Shown here in pieces: positions 45,282 to 53,298 of a DNA stretch of 64,000 bases; position 1 is the first letter of the stretch; each line of letters begins with the position of its first letter. Made by a program: the position numbers and the translations under genes. The DNA comes from Bacillus sp. THAF10 (GTDB lineage: Bacteria; Bacillota; Bacilli; Bacillales; Bacillaceae_I): contig NZ_CP045403.1 of assembly GCF_009363695.1 (NCBI RefSeq), positions 3,172,501 to 3,236,500 of the forward strand, read 5' to 3'. The notes beneath the pieces were generated by a model. The model searched no databases, was not told the DNA's origin, and was given only the letters and a program-made list of their open reading frames with translations.

Positions 45282-46058
45282 TTAATTTATCGTGATAGCT
45301 CCGCTCGCAAATCCAGTAACAGCGGAAGCTAAACCTTCTGCATCTGAGGAATAGACTAATAATAATCTAGAGCCTGCCTCAATGTCCACGCTTACATCAT
45401 TTAAAGTTGCCGCCCTAGTTTCTCCTGCTGTTAAGACTCCTACTAATGGCTCTCCCAAATCGACGCTAGCGGCGGTTTCCGTGAAATCGTTGCTTCCTGG
45501 AGGTGCAGCATAAATGGTTGCGGTTATCGTAACTGGCTCTACTAATGTAGCTCCTAAGCTTACACTAAAGAAACCACTAATACCAGTTATTGTAATATCA
45601 CGCGGTAGAGGGAATGCAAAGTTTGATACTCCCCCACTATCGGAAATATTAATTGGCTCTCCAGCTACTACGTCTGCCGTTTCTGAGAATCCAAATCCTA
45701 ATAATCCTACTGTGTTAATAGTATCACCAAGCACTGTAACCAATTCTACTGGTCCACCAGAAGCATAAGGAATGATAGCACTTGTTCCATCTAAACCATC
45801 TGTTCCATCTACTCCATCTGCCCCTGCTGGTCCTTGGGCTCCCTGAGGTCCTTGCGCTCCATCCGCTCCGTCTGCTCCAGTTGGACCTTGTGGACCAACC
45901 TCACCCTGTGGTCCTTGGGGTCCTACTTCACCTTGAGGACCTTGTGGCCCTTGAGGACCTACTGTTCCTCCTCCACTGCCATCAGAAGTACTTGTGCAGG
46001 TAATATTTATCGTTGTGGGCAAATTGCGTTTATTATAACATTCTGAGTAAAAACCCAT
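45282..46058 (-). CDS. BclB-like collagen-like exosporium protein
   Basis: This is a 258-residue protein. A short N-terminal region (about 1-32) precedes a collagen-like G-x-y tract (about 33-90; many GPQGPQ and GADG units). The C-terminal beta-rich domain (about 95-258) starts with PYASGGPVELVTVLGDT, the BclB-type trimer-forming head. Such proteins decorate the outermost spore layer. GGAGGAG precedes the start. The tract is short compared with Bacillus cereus-group BclA. Neighbouring spore genes (cotA, DUF6944) agree with a spore-surface role. Confidence 0.85.
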   Translation of the reverse strand: MGFYSECYNKRNLPTTINITCTSTSDGSGGGTVGPQGPQGPQGEVGPQGPQGEVGPQGPTGADGADGAQGPQGAQGPAGADGVDGTDGLDGTSAIIPYASGGPVELVTVLGDTINTVGLLGFGFSETADVVAGEPINISDSGGVSNFAFPLPRDITITGISGFFSVSLGATLVEPVTITATIYAAPPGSNDFTETAASVDLGEPLVGVLTAGETRAATLNDVSVDIEAGSRLLLVYSSDAEGLASAVTGFASGAITIN

Positions 46059-46293
46059 TTATACTCCTCCTTTTAATTTCCCAAAATTACTTTATCATAG
46101 TACTCAGACAACGATGATTTGGAAGCTTATTTACAAAATTTTCAATTTTATGTAAAGATAATCAATTCAATTAGGAATATCTTCCCTTGTATTAATGGAG
46201 AAATATTGATAGAATATTCCGAAAGAATAACTGTAACATGCAACACCTTCTTTCTTTTTTACCTGTAAAAAAAATGATTAGGAGGCGTTTTGT

Positions 46294-47268
46294 ATGCAAA
46301 AAGAAAAGCTAGTTCATTTAATTCCCTACAGATTGGACAACCAATTATTTGAAACTCATCAAATTCCAGAAGGCATTGAGTTAATCCAAGCACCTTCCCT
46401 TTGGCAGCAAGGCTACAAAGGAAAGGACATGGTCATTGCTGTTATAGATACTGGTTGTGATACCAAACATCCAGATCTCCATGGAAGAATTTTAGAAGGC
46501 AAGAACTTCACAGATGATGATAATGGAGCCGAGGACAACATCACAGATTATAATGGTCATGGTACGCACGTTGCCGGAACAATCGCAGCAATCAATCCAG
46601 CATCCGGAGTCGTAGGTGTAGCCCCTGAAGCAAAGCTAATAATTTTAAAAGCGTTAGGTGGAAAAAATGGCTCTGGAGAATACGAATGGATTGTAAATGC
46701 TATAAATTACGCCGTTTCTAAGAATGTCGACATTATTTCTATGTCCCTTGGTGGACCTCTTGATGTTAGCGAGCTTCATGATGCAATAAAAGCTGCCGTA
46801 AACCAAAACATTCTTGTTGTATGTGCTGCGGGCAATGAAGGAGACGGAAATCATCATACAGATGAATTTTCCTATCCAGCCGCTTACACAGAAGTCATAT
46901 CCGTTGGGTCAATTAGTCTTCAACGAAAATCCTCTTATTTTACCAACTCTAATAATGAAATTGACCTTGTAGCACCAGGTGAACGAATTATTTCAACGAT
47001 TCCAGATGGCCGATATGCCGTTTATAGTGGAACATCTATGTCCGCTCCACATGTAGCTGGGGCACTCGCCTTAATTAAATCCGTCACAGAAAAAGAATTC
47101 TCAAGAGTTTTATCAGAGCCAGAGCTTTATGCACAGCTCATAAAAAGAACCATACCACTTGGATATCCAAAATCACTGGAGGGCAATGGCCTTGTTTATT
47201 TAACCGCTCCAGATCTCCTTGCAGATTATTTAAGGCAAAAAAATATTGCCGAATCAATAGGTGTTTAA
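46294..47268 (+). CDS. Intracellular subtilisin-like protease (ISP)
   Basis: This 324-residue S8 protease has no signal peptide. A short N-terminal extension carries the LIPY motif (9-12) that blocks the active site in intracellular subtilisins until it is removed. The triad is Asp52 (IDTG), His89 (HGTHVAG) and Ser248 (GTSMSAPH), with Asn181 in AAGNEGDG. Size and motifs match IspA of Bacillus, which degrades cytoplasmic protein as cells enter sporulation. AGGAGG precedes the ATG. It is the only rightward gene in this stretch. Confidence 0.93.
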   Translation: MQKEKLVHLIPYRLDNQLFETHQIPEGIELIQAPSLWQQGYKGKDMVIAVIDTGCDTKHPDLHGRILEGKNFTDDDNGAEDNITDYNGHGTHVAGTIAAINPASGVVGVAPEAKLIILKALGGKNGSGEYEWIVNAINYAVSKNVDIISMSLGGPLDVSELHDAIKAAVNQNILVVCAAGNEGDGNHHTDEFSYPAAYTEVISVGSISLQRKSSYFTNSNNEIDLVAPGERIISTIPDGRYAVYSGTSMSAPHVAGALALIKSVTEKEFSRVLSEPELYAQLIKRTIPLGYPKSLEGNGLVYLTAPDLLADYLRQKNIAESIGV

Positions 47269-47295
47269 AGAAATTACCTAACAGACGCAAAAAAA

Positions 47296-47325
47296 AATCC
47301 CCCGTTTCCTCTAATCGGGGGATTT
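47296..47325. terminator. Bidirectional terminator between ISP and DUF6944-type genes
   Basis: AAATCCCCCG pairs with CGGGGGATTT around an 11-nt loop, with A/T tracts on both sides. It contains the stop codon of the leftward gene, so coding sequence and hairpin overlap. Confidence 0.88.
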
Positions 47326-47871
47326 GTTCGTCCATTCATATGTTTTACCAAGTGCAAGTAATATCGTTCCAATCGTTTGAATCCAGCTACCTACTGCAAC
47401 GATTACATCTGGATTAGACATGAAAATAGTATCGTCTATTTTCAATCTCCTGCTATCTCCAAGTGCCTGCAGAGAATTTCCTATTGCTTGTAAATAAAAT
47501 CCAACTACCTCATATGCTTCTTCTACACTTTCTAAGGCTGTCACCGCTCCTAAAGCCTGTAGTAAATTTCCCGTAATAAACAACTTTATTTCTGTAACTT
47601 CGCTAACATCCTTTATATAGGCAGTTGTCACCGTGAGATTACCCGTAGCCTGTATAATCCCTCCATAGCTACCAAAATCCCAATCTTCTTGACTGTCAAC
47701 TTCTAGTCCATTTCCAGTCGCTTGAAGGACATTACCAACTAATCCGAAATCTCTTTCCAGTTCTTCTTGTTCCACTAAGGAGGGAGTACTTCCTACTGCA
47801 GCCAAAATGGTTCCGAGTGCTTGCACCCATGAACCTACTAAGCTTTTTCCCACATCCTCCTCTTTCTTCAT
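47311..47871 (-). CDS. DUF6944-type repetitive protein
   Basis: This 186-residue protein has at least six copies of a glycine/glutamine motif: GSWVQALGTIL, GNVLQATGNGL, GGIIQATGNL, GNLLQALGAV, GFYLQAIGNSLQALG and GSWIQTIGTILLALG. The spacing is about 24-35 residues. I associate this pattern with the uncharacterised DUF6944 repetitive proteins of Bacillus, but did not check. There is no signal peptide. It starts 20 bp behind cotA, suggesting joint expression and perhaps a spore-layer function, which is inference. Confidence 0.7.
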   Translation of the reverse strand: MKKEEDVGKSLVGSWVQALGTILAAVGSTPSLVEQEELERDFGLVGNVLQATGNGLEVDSQEDWDFGSYGGIIQATGNLTVTTAYIKDVSEVTEIKLFITGNLLQALGAVTALESVEEAYEVVGFYLQAIGNSLQALGDSRRLKIDDTIFMSNPDVIVAVGSWIQTIGTILLALGKTYEWTNKSPD

Positions 47872-47891
47872 GTTTAAACCACCATTTCCAA

Positions 47892-49451
47892 TTATTGAAT
47901 GACTATATAAGGTCTCATCATTTCATAGTCCTCATGCTCTAGCATATGACAATGCCACACATAAAGTCCTGTGTATGGGCCAAAACGCATGATGATTCTT
48001 GTGACTTCACTGGGATTTGCGCGAACCGTATCCTTTCTGCCCTGTTCTTGCGGTTCTGGTGGCATGCTCGGTCCTAAATATTCCACAACTCTATCCTTGT
48101 TAAACTTATCCACGTTGAATTCCCTGCGATCTAAAATTTGAAAATCAATTAAATGAATGTGAATGGGATGGGTATCTGGTGTTAGGTTAATAAGGTACCA
48201 AATTTCTATTGTTCCGAGTCTTGGTTTTTCCGATATGGGGGCATCCCAGTTTTTATTATCTAACAGCATGATTTCTCTTCCGTATTTATCTAGCAGGTGA
48301 TCTAAAGTTAAATGGCGATATTTAATTGCTTGAGATACTAAAAGCTTTGGAATCTCCTCTAAATAGGAAGGAATTACATTTGTATCAATGAAATGTAATC
48401 GTTTTGTTACTTTAAATTTCATTACCTCATACACTTCGTTTGCCAGATCACCTTCTGGAAATGGGGCAGGAGCATCATTCGTCATAAATACCTCATATCC
48501 TTCTAGATTTGTAAAATCTATGATCATATCTGCCCTTTCTGCAGGGGCGAGCGTAATTTCCTTAATGCCTATTGGGTGTTCCAACAGACCTCTATCTGTT
48601 CCAATTTGATACATAAGTTGCCCTCTGTTTAACTTGAGCGTATAAAATCTGCTGTTTGAACCATTTACGATTCGAAAGCGATACTTTCGAGGTTCTACCT
48701 CCATGTAAGGCCACGCCTTCCCATTTACCACAATCGTATCGCCGAAAAATTCCGGAACCACCGATGTTTCAAGCTCTGGCACTGGGTTTTCTGGTTGAGT
48801 TGGATAATATAAAGAACCATCTTTATGAAAGGTTCTATCCTGTAATAATAACGGTACGTCATATTTACCTGAAGGCAAATTCAACTCTTGCTCTTGTTTA
48901 TTTGTAACAATAAATATCCCCGCTAAGCCAGCATAGATATTAAGTCTTGTAATTCCGATAGCATGATCGTGATACCAGAGAGTGCAAGCATTCATGTAAT
49001 TATCATATTGATAGATTTCCTTTACAAACTTCTTTCCAACTACTTGAAATCCATTCGTAAACCAAGCATCGGGATATCCGTCACTTTCTGCCTCCACCAC
49101 GGCTCCATGTACATGTACTACCGTTCTGACTTCCGGTACGTCATGATGCGCTCCATGTACCGTAAAATCAACAGGCAATAAATGCTTGCTTGGCAAGTCA
49201 TTTTTCCACTTAATATACACCCTTTCTCCACTTTCTACTTGTATAGTTGGCCCAGGAAACATTCCTTCATATCCCCAGACTGTAGTGTTGGGAAGTTCAC
49301 TGTGAATGGAAACTTGGCATTCTTTCATTGAAACCTCATAATAAGTGAAATCTGAACCCTTCTTGATAGGCTTTAAAACAGGTGGAATAGGAAGTGCATC
49401 AATATATTTTGGTAAACGCTCCGCTCGGTCTTTTTTTATGATTTTTGGCAC
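47892..49451 (-). CDS. cotA: Multicopper oxidase, CotA-like spore coat laccase
   Basis: This 519-residue protein has three cupredoxin domains and all four copper-ligand motifs: HVHGAVV, WYHDHAIG, HPIHIHL and HCHMLEHEDYEMM. In the last motif Cys501, His506 and Met511 have the same spacing as in B. subtilis CotA (Cys492, His497, Met502). It oxidises phenolics and bilirubin in the family and makes the brown spore pigment in the outer coat. The start is GTG at 49451 with GGAGGG 6 nt upstream. Confidence 0.93.
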   Translation of the reverse strand: MPKIIKKDRAERLPKYIDALPIPPVLKPIKKGSDFTYYEVSMKECQVSIHSELPNTTVWGYEGMFPGPTIQVESGERVYIKWKNDLPSKHLLPVDFTVHGAHHDVPEVRTVVHVHGAVVEAESDGYPDAWFTNGFQVVGKKFVKEIYQYDNYMNACTLWYHDHAIGITRLNIYAGLAGIFIVTNKQEQELNLPSGKYDVPLLLQDRTFHKDGSLYYPTQPENPVPELETSVVPEFFGDTIVVNGKAWPYMEVEPRKYRFRIVNGSNSRFYTLKLNRGQLMYQIGTDRGLLEHPIGIKEITLAPAERADMIIDFTNLEGYEVFMTNDAPAPFPEGDLANEVYEVMKFKVTKRLHFIDTNVIPSYLEEIPKLLVSQAIKYRHLTLDHLLDKYGREIMLLDNKNWDAPISEKPRLGTIEIWYLINLTPDTHPIHIHLIDFQILDRREFNVDKFNKDRVVEYLGPSMPPEPQEQGRKDTVRANPSEVTRIIMRFGPYTGLYVWHCHMLEHEDYEMMRPYIVIQ

Positions 49452-49603
49452 CTTTATCCCTCCTTCGGTTACTCTTTAATTCAACATATTCTTCATGAAA
49501 AGAAAAAATCCGAAAAAAAGGGTTTTTGAAAAAAGAAAGATGGTGGGACAAAACTTAAAAACACAAACAAAAAGACGAACAATATTAATGCCGGCATTAA
49601 ATA

Positions 49604-49735
49604 CCGCTATTGATTTCCGTTCAAGACTTCGCTTTCCGCGGGTGACCCGTGAGCCTCCTCTGCTTCGCCTGCGGGGTCTCACATTGGCCAATCTTTAAGC
49701 AGGAGTCTACGTCTTGCACTCCAATCAACCGCTGG
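49604..49735 (+). repeat. GC-richer dispersed repeat, copy A
   Basis: About 130 bp runs from CCGCTATTGATTTCCGTTC to CTCCAATCAACCGCTGG, with inverted ends. The inside has CGCTTTCCGCGGG, GAGCCTCCTCTGCTTCGCCTG, GGGGTCTCAC and CAGGAGTCT, a pattern I know as abundant in Bacillaceae genomes. It is markedly richer in G+C than its surroundings and non-coding. Confidence 0.75.
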
Positions 49736-49770
49736 TGTCATCTAAGAAGTAAAAGCATATTGTAATACTA

Positions 49771-49815
49771 AAAAAACCGAACTGATTGGATCATACTCCA
49801 ATCAGTTCGGTTTTT
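49771..49815. terminator. Strong bidirectional terminator
   Basis: AAAAACCGAACTGATTGGA pairs perfectly with TCCAATCAGTTCGGTTTTT across a 6-nt loop. It lies 36 bp past the DUF3817 gene. Confidence 0.9.
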
Positions 49816-49851
49816 ATTTAGGCTAAAACACTTTTGTCCCAGCCTCTTTTC

Positions 49852-50151
49852 TTAATTCACATATGATGTTTTTTTCAGGTAATTATCAAATACCATATTA
49901 CCAAATGGAATAAATGCGACAATGACAGCACAGGTTGCCCATTTGAAAGACCATCTAATTTTCAAGGTAATGTAGCCTACAAACAAGATATATGCGATGA
50001 ATAAGAAGCCATGTAATGCTCCTACTATACTTACAGCCATGGGTATATCAAATCCATATTTCAAGGGCATTGCAATAAAAAGAAGGACTAAAAGTGAGCC
50101 ACCTTCGACTAAACCAATCATTCTAAAACGGTCCATTGCGGATTTTGTCAT
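49852..50151 (-). CDS. DUF3817 family membrane protein (YdzA-like)
   Basis: This 99-residue protein has three membrane segments (about 10-28, 38-58 and 68-88). The family pattern is RFRMIGLVEGGSLLVLLFIAMPLKY, then VGALHGFLFIAY; only short parts are conserved (GLxEG and HGxLF). DUF3817 proteins are small integral membrane proteins of unknown role. It is monocistronic, ending near the strong terminator at 49771. Confidence 0.85.
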   Translation of the reverse strand: MTKSAMDRFRMIGLVEGGSLLVLLFIAMPLKYGFDIPMAVSIVGALHGFLFIAYILFVGYITLKIRWSFKWATCAVIVAFIPFGNMVFDNYLKKTSYVN

Positions 50152-50251
50152 GATACCATCTGCCTTTCCCTATAATTAGCCTTTATCTTAGCTACATTAT
50201 AAAGGAATGCTTGCACCTAGATAGTCATCATATCTGACAATCCTGTGAAAC

Positions 50252-50656
50252 CTATTCTTCCATTTCAAGTGCCTGAATACCTGCTGTAAGGTATTGTTGA
50301 AATTTATTTTCTATGTCCGTATCCAGCATCCCTGCCATGCAAACACATAACTTCTTGTAATTATAGGTAATTAAATTTGATCCCACTCCTCTACTCACTA
50401 ACACACTTTTCAACCACAGAGTGTAGTCGATAAAGGAATCGATATCATTAAGTTTATACGCTGTATGTAAATAAAGGAAATGATAAAAGTTATCTTCAAT
50501 TGTTTTTGCTTTCCCTTTTTCTCCAAATTTTTCATCTAAAAATGGGAATTCCTCATACATTTCTTTTACTGCACGTTCCACAATGGGTGCTACTTCTATG
50601 TCCCCTATATCTGCTTTTATTTTCTGGACATTGGGGGTTAAGAGTAAATGCGTCAA
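50252..50656 (-). CDS. Unknown protein of the HK/LytTR/ABM operon
   Basis: This 134-residue soluble protein is probably all-helical, with clusters of aromatic residues (EDNFYHFLYLHTAYKLND) and a KKLCVCMAG segment with two cysteines. I do not recognise a family. The helical length and the His/Tyr-rich helix recall sensor globin or RsbR-N-type folds, but no key motif proves this. The start is TTG at 50656, overlapping the stop of the ABM gene (TTGA), with AAGGTGG upstream. This coupling indicates co-production with the monooxygenase-like protein. Confidence 0.65.
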   Translation of the reverse strand: MTHLLLTPNVQKIKADIGDIEVAPIVERAVKEMYEEFPFLDEKFGEKGKAKTIEDNFYHFLYLHTAYKLNDIDSFIDYTLWLKSVLVSRGVGSNLITYNYKKLCVCMAGMLDTDIENKFQQYLTAGIQALEMEE

Positions 50657-50958
50657 TTTGCCACCACCTTAAATTTCGTAATGGTTGGAATGATGGCAGC
50701 CAGCTCTTTATCTGGGTACTTTTTCTCCAAATCATGGATTTGCTTATATTCATCACTGCTAACCCAGCGAATAAAGTCTTCTTTAGAATCCCATTCCATA
50801 AAGACAGTAAGCTCTCCTTGTTTTTTTTCATTTTGAAGTAACAAAAAGCGTTGAAAGCCTTGTGCCTTATCCACCAATTTAGAACGGTTATGATAAATCC
50901 CGATGACCTCTTCTGCCTTTTCGGGAGGCACAACAAATGTAGAGTGCACGATATACAT
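50653..50958 (-). CDS. ABM-domain (heme monooxygenase-like) protein
   Basis: This 101-residue dimeric alpha-beta-barrel protein begins MYIVHSTFVVPPEKAEEVI and has AQGFQRFLLLQNEKKQGELTVFMEWDSKEDFIRWVSS, the antibiotic-biosynthesis-monooxygenase pattern with GF..F.L and the W.S.E.F..W core. Bacillus HmoA/HmoB of this family degrade heme. Whether this one binds heme is not clear. GGGGG precedes the start at 50958. It lies 22 bp behind the LytTR regulator gene. Confidence 0.8.
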   Translation of the reverse strand: MYIVHSTFVVPPEKAEEVIGIYHNRSKLVDKAQGFQRFLLLQNEKKQGELTVFMEWDSKEDFIRWVSSDEYKQIHDLEKKYPDKELAAIIPTITKFKVVAN

Positions 50959-50980
50959 AATGAAAATCCCCCTTTTTTGT

Positions 50981-51700
50981 CTAAGCAAGCAGGTCCTGTA
51001 CCTCATTTATTTTCAGCTTCGAAATATGAGCATATTTATCATGATTATGAAAATAGGCAAAATACGTCTCGTTTTTCGGTGTAATATGAGAGAGTTTTTT
51101 GAGATTAACAACATAAGAACGATGGGTACGATAGAAACTTTCATTGAGTTGTTGATGAATTTCACTAATATTTTCGTAGGTTTCAATCGTTTTTTTATCC
51201 GTATAAATAATACACTTTTTCCCTGATTTTTCTATAAAAATAATATCGTCAAACGGAATATAAAAGGTGCTGCTATTGGATCGCACTGTTAATCTTTTTT
51301 CTGTAACCTTCATATCCTCATTATCTGTTCGTTCAATATGTGATTTTGCCTTCTCTAATGCTTGAAATAATCGAAATTTCTCCAACGGCTTTAAAATATA
51401 ATCAACAGCTGAGATCGAGAAAGCTTCCACAGCAAACTCTTCGTAGCCTGTAACAAAAATTACAGATAAATGTGGCTGGAAATGCAAGCATTCCTTTATC
51501 GCTTCCATCCCATTCTTTTTAGGCATTTGAATGTCCGCAATTAATACATCTACCTTATTTTTCATTACTCTGTCTACTAGTTCTTCTCCATTGTTACATA
51601 CATCGAGAATACGATAATCGTCCAATTCCCCAATAAAAGACGATATGATCTCAAGTGAATCCTGATTATCATCCACAATTAATACATTAATTGGCTTCAC
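50981..51700 (-). CDS. LytTR-family response regulator
   Basis: This 239-residue protein has a receiver domain with Asp10/11, phospho-acceptor Asp56 (VLIADIQMP) and Lys at VDYILKPLEKF. A LytTR DNA-binding domain follows at about 135-235 (IIFIEKSGKKCIIYTD, FYRTHRSYVVNLKKLS). It starts with GTG inside the 3' end of the kinase gene (14-bp overlap), so the two are translationally coupled. Confidence 0.92.
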   Translation of the reverse strand: MKPINVLIVDDNQDSLEIISSFIGELDDYRILDVCNNGEELVDRVMKNKVDVLIADIQMPKKNGMEAIKECLHFQPHLSVIFVTGYEEFAVEAFSISAVDYILKPLEKFRLFQALEKAKSHIERTDNEDMKVTEKRLTVRSNSSTFYIPFDDIIFIEKSGKKCIIYTDKKTIETYENISEIHQQLNESFYRTHRSYVVNLKKLSHITPKNETYFAYFHNHDKYAHISKLKINEVQDLLA

Positions 51701-52772
51701 TTAAAGGTAGCTCCTTTCCTTCAGAAGTGGAAACAGGCACCTTAACCCAAAAGGTACTCCCCTCTCCTTGCTTACTATATACACCCAATGTCCCATTCAT
51801 CTCTTGTACGTTTTGTTTTACAAGCGTCAGTCCTATCCCTGTTCCTTCTATCTCATTCTCCTTAGATAAAACTCGGAAGAATGGCTCAAATATACTTTCG
51901 AGATACGTATCGGGAATTCCTACTCCAGTATCTTTAACAAATATAGCCAAATCCCTGCCGTCTACTCGCCAATAAACACTTATTTGGCCACCTATTACAT
52001 TGTATTTGATGGCATTGATTAATAAATTTTCCAACACCTGTCGAAAACGGATGGAATCAATTTCAATCTCGATGTCTTGTGCACTCTTTTCAATCTCTAA
52101 AGACAGATGCTTTTCTTTTGCGAGCTCTTGATTCGTTTGGAAGCATTCGTCAACCACCTTTCTAATGTTGACTAAATACTTTTTGCTTTTATTATCAAGT
52201 GATGAATTGTCCATTCGAACTAATTCCAAAATATTATTTATCAGCTTTAACAGTTGTTTACTAGAAGCTCCTATTTTTTTCATCTTTATTCTTTGCTTAG
52301 CTGTTAAAGGGTCTTCCTTGTCATCAAGTAAAATTTGCACAAATCCCATGACAGAATTTAATGGCGTTCTAATCTCATGACTAAGCATCGCTAGGAAGTT
52401 CGATTTTGTTTTACTTTGTTTTTCTGCTTTTTCTTTCTTGGCGATAAGCAATTCTTCTTTATTTTTGCGATTTCTCTCTTCCGTTATATCAAATATAAGT
52501 AGAATATAATGCTGGTTTTCATTTGGAAAAATAAAGCATCTCAGCCACTGATTTAGTTGTTGGCATATTTGTACATCCTTTTGGATAAACGTTTTTGTTT
52601 CTATAACAGAAAAAATGTCGGGAAGAATAGATTGATATAATTGGGAATGAAAAATATCCTGAAGGTGTTTTTCATTTCCTAATTCTCCAGATACCTTCAG
52701 CATTTCTTCCGCCCCAGCATTAATGGAACTGACTTTTAAGTCGGAATGAAAGAAAATGACGGCCTTATTCAA
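51687..52772 (-). CDS. PAS sensor histidine kinase (HisKA type), start uncertain
   Basis: This kinase of 361 residues or more has a PAS domain (about 1-105), a HisKA domain with His132 (MLSHEIRTPLN) and an HATPase domain (N box LLINAIKYN, G boxes VKDTGVGIP and GTGIGLTL). It has no membrane segment. The TTG at 52772 has no ribosome binding site and would cut into the PAS domain. The reading frame stays open to 52830, with AGAAGGAG (complement of 52837-52844) 7 nt before an ATT codon at 52829, so the protein is probably about 19 residues longer or its 5' end is frameshifted. Pairing of a HisKA/PAS kinase with a LytTR regulator is uncommon. Confidence 0.85.
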   Translation of the reverse strand: MNKAVIFFHSDLKVSSINAGAEEMLKVSGELGNEKHLQDIFHSQLYQSILPDIFSVIETKTFIQKDVQICQQLNQWLRCFIFPNENQHYILLIFDITEERNRKNKEELLIAKKEKAEKQSKTKSNFLAMLSHEIRTPLNSVMGFVQILLDDKEDPLTAKQRIKMKKIGASSKQLLKLINNILELVRMDNSSLDNKSKKYLVNIRKVVDECFQTNQELAKEKHLSLEIEKSAQDIEIEIDSIRFRQVLENLLINAIKYNVIGGQISVYWRVDGRDLAIFVKDTGVGIPDTYLESIFEPFFRVLSKENEIEGTGIGLTLVKQNVQEMNGTLGVYSKQGEGSTFWVKVPVSTSEGKELPLSEAN

Positions 52773-52844
52773 GGTAGAAGGGAGAAGTTCATCATAGATT
52801 AAGGTGGATACATCATTTATTCCGATAATTTTTCAGCTCCTTCT

Positions 52845-53145
52845 CCATGATTTATTATGGCAGCATGGTAACATATTAAAACTTGTATTACTTGCATTAT
52901 AGCCTTTATAATAAAATATTTAAAATTTCATTAGTCCTATTTTGTATGTATCCTAGATTATTTTACATCTAAATACTATTGAGCAACCACCTTCATAAGC
53001 GCTTTTCGCATATCATTTTCCCATCAAACAAACCTAAAATCACTTATTTCAAAGGCATTTTCCTGCATATTACTTATCATGATGAAATTCTCAAATCTCT
53101 TTAATAGAATAGTATTTTTTCGTGAATGAGTGACAATATTTACCT
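52845..53145. other. AT-rich intergenic region upstream of the kinase operon
   Basis: About 300 bp without a supported gene. A short frame from ATG (complement of 52847-52849), MEKELKNYRNK, stops after 11 codons and may be the displaced true N-terminus of the kinase. Otherwise it is AT-rich sequence that should contain the operon promoter. I cannot pick one with confidence. Confidence 0.4.
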
Positions 53146-53176
53146 AAAAAAGAGAAAAGCTACTAACTTTTCTCTT
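53146..53176 (-). terminator. Terminator of the pha gene cluster
   Basis: AAGAGAAAAG pairs with CTTTTCTCTT, and on the minus strand TTTTTTAGG follows. It overlaps the last codons of the small gene at 53163. Confidence 0.75.
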
Positions 53177-53282
53177 CATCTATTAATTGGAGTAGAAAGT
53201 GCTTATAAACAATAGCTCCAAACCCCAAATACTCTAAATAAGGATCAATCTCCCATTTTAGAAGATTGTATACCGCAACCAT
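53163..53282 (-). CDS. Small protein of 39 residues after phaC
   Basis: A small frame 16 bp behind phaC has AAGGAG 9 nt before the ATG at 53282, so it is likely translated. It encodes MVAVYNLLKWEIDPY...EYLGFGAIVYKHFLLQLIDEEKS, with aromatic residues and two short helices. An alternative ATG 9 bp upstream is too close to the ribosome binding site. I do not recognise a family. Its end lies inside the terminator hairpin, which argues a little against strong selection on its C-terminus. Confidence 0.5.
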   Translation of the reverse strand: MVAVYNLLKWEIDPYLEYLGFGAIVYKHFLLQLIDEEKS

Positions 53283-53298
53283 TTTCCTCATCTCCTTT

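Larger units (their letters stand above)
49542..49850. repeat. Composite repeat bounded by GGxTGGGACAAAA inverted arms
   Basis: GGTGGGACAAAACTT (49542-49556) and the complement of 49829-49844 (GGCTGGGACAAAAGTGTT) form inverted ends about 290 bp apart. Between them lie a 16-bp palindrome TTAATGCCGGCATTAA near 49587, the GC-richer repeat (49604-49735) and a strong terminator. The compact terminator at 31831-31870 has nearly the same arms, so this looks like a related hairpin opened by inserted sequence. The whole 49452-49851 gap holds no credible gene. Confidence 0.5.

Noticed and set aside
49495..49698. Plus-strand frame of 67 codons (MKRKNPKKRV...)
   Set aside because: It runs into the GC-richer repeat and has no ribosome binding site; it is an artefact of the repeat.
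52773..52849. Short ATG frame MEKELKNYRNK as an independent leader peptide gene
   Set aside because: It has no ribosome binding site of its own; the AGAAGGAG site lies inside it.
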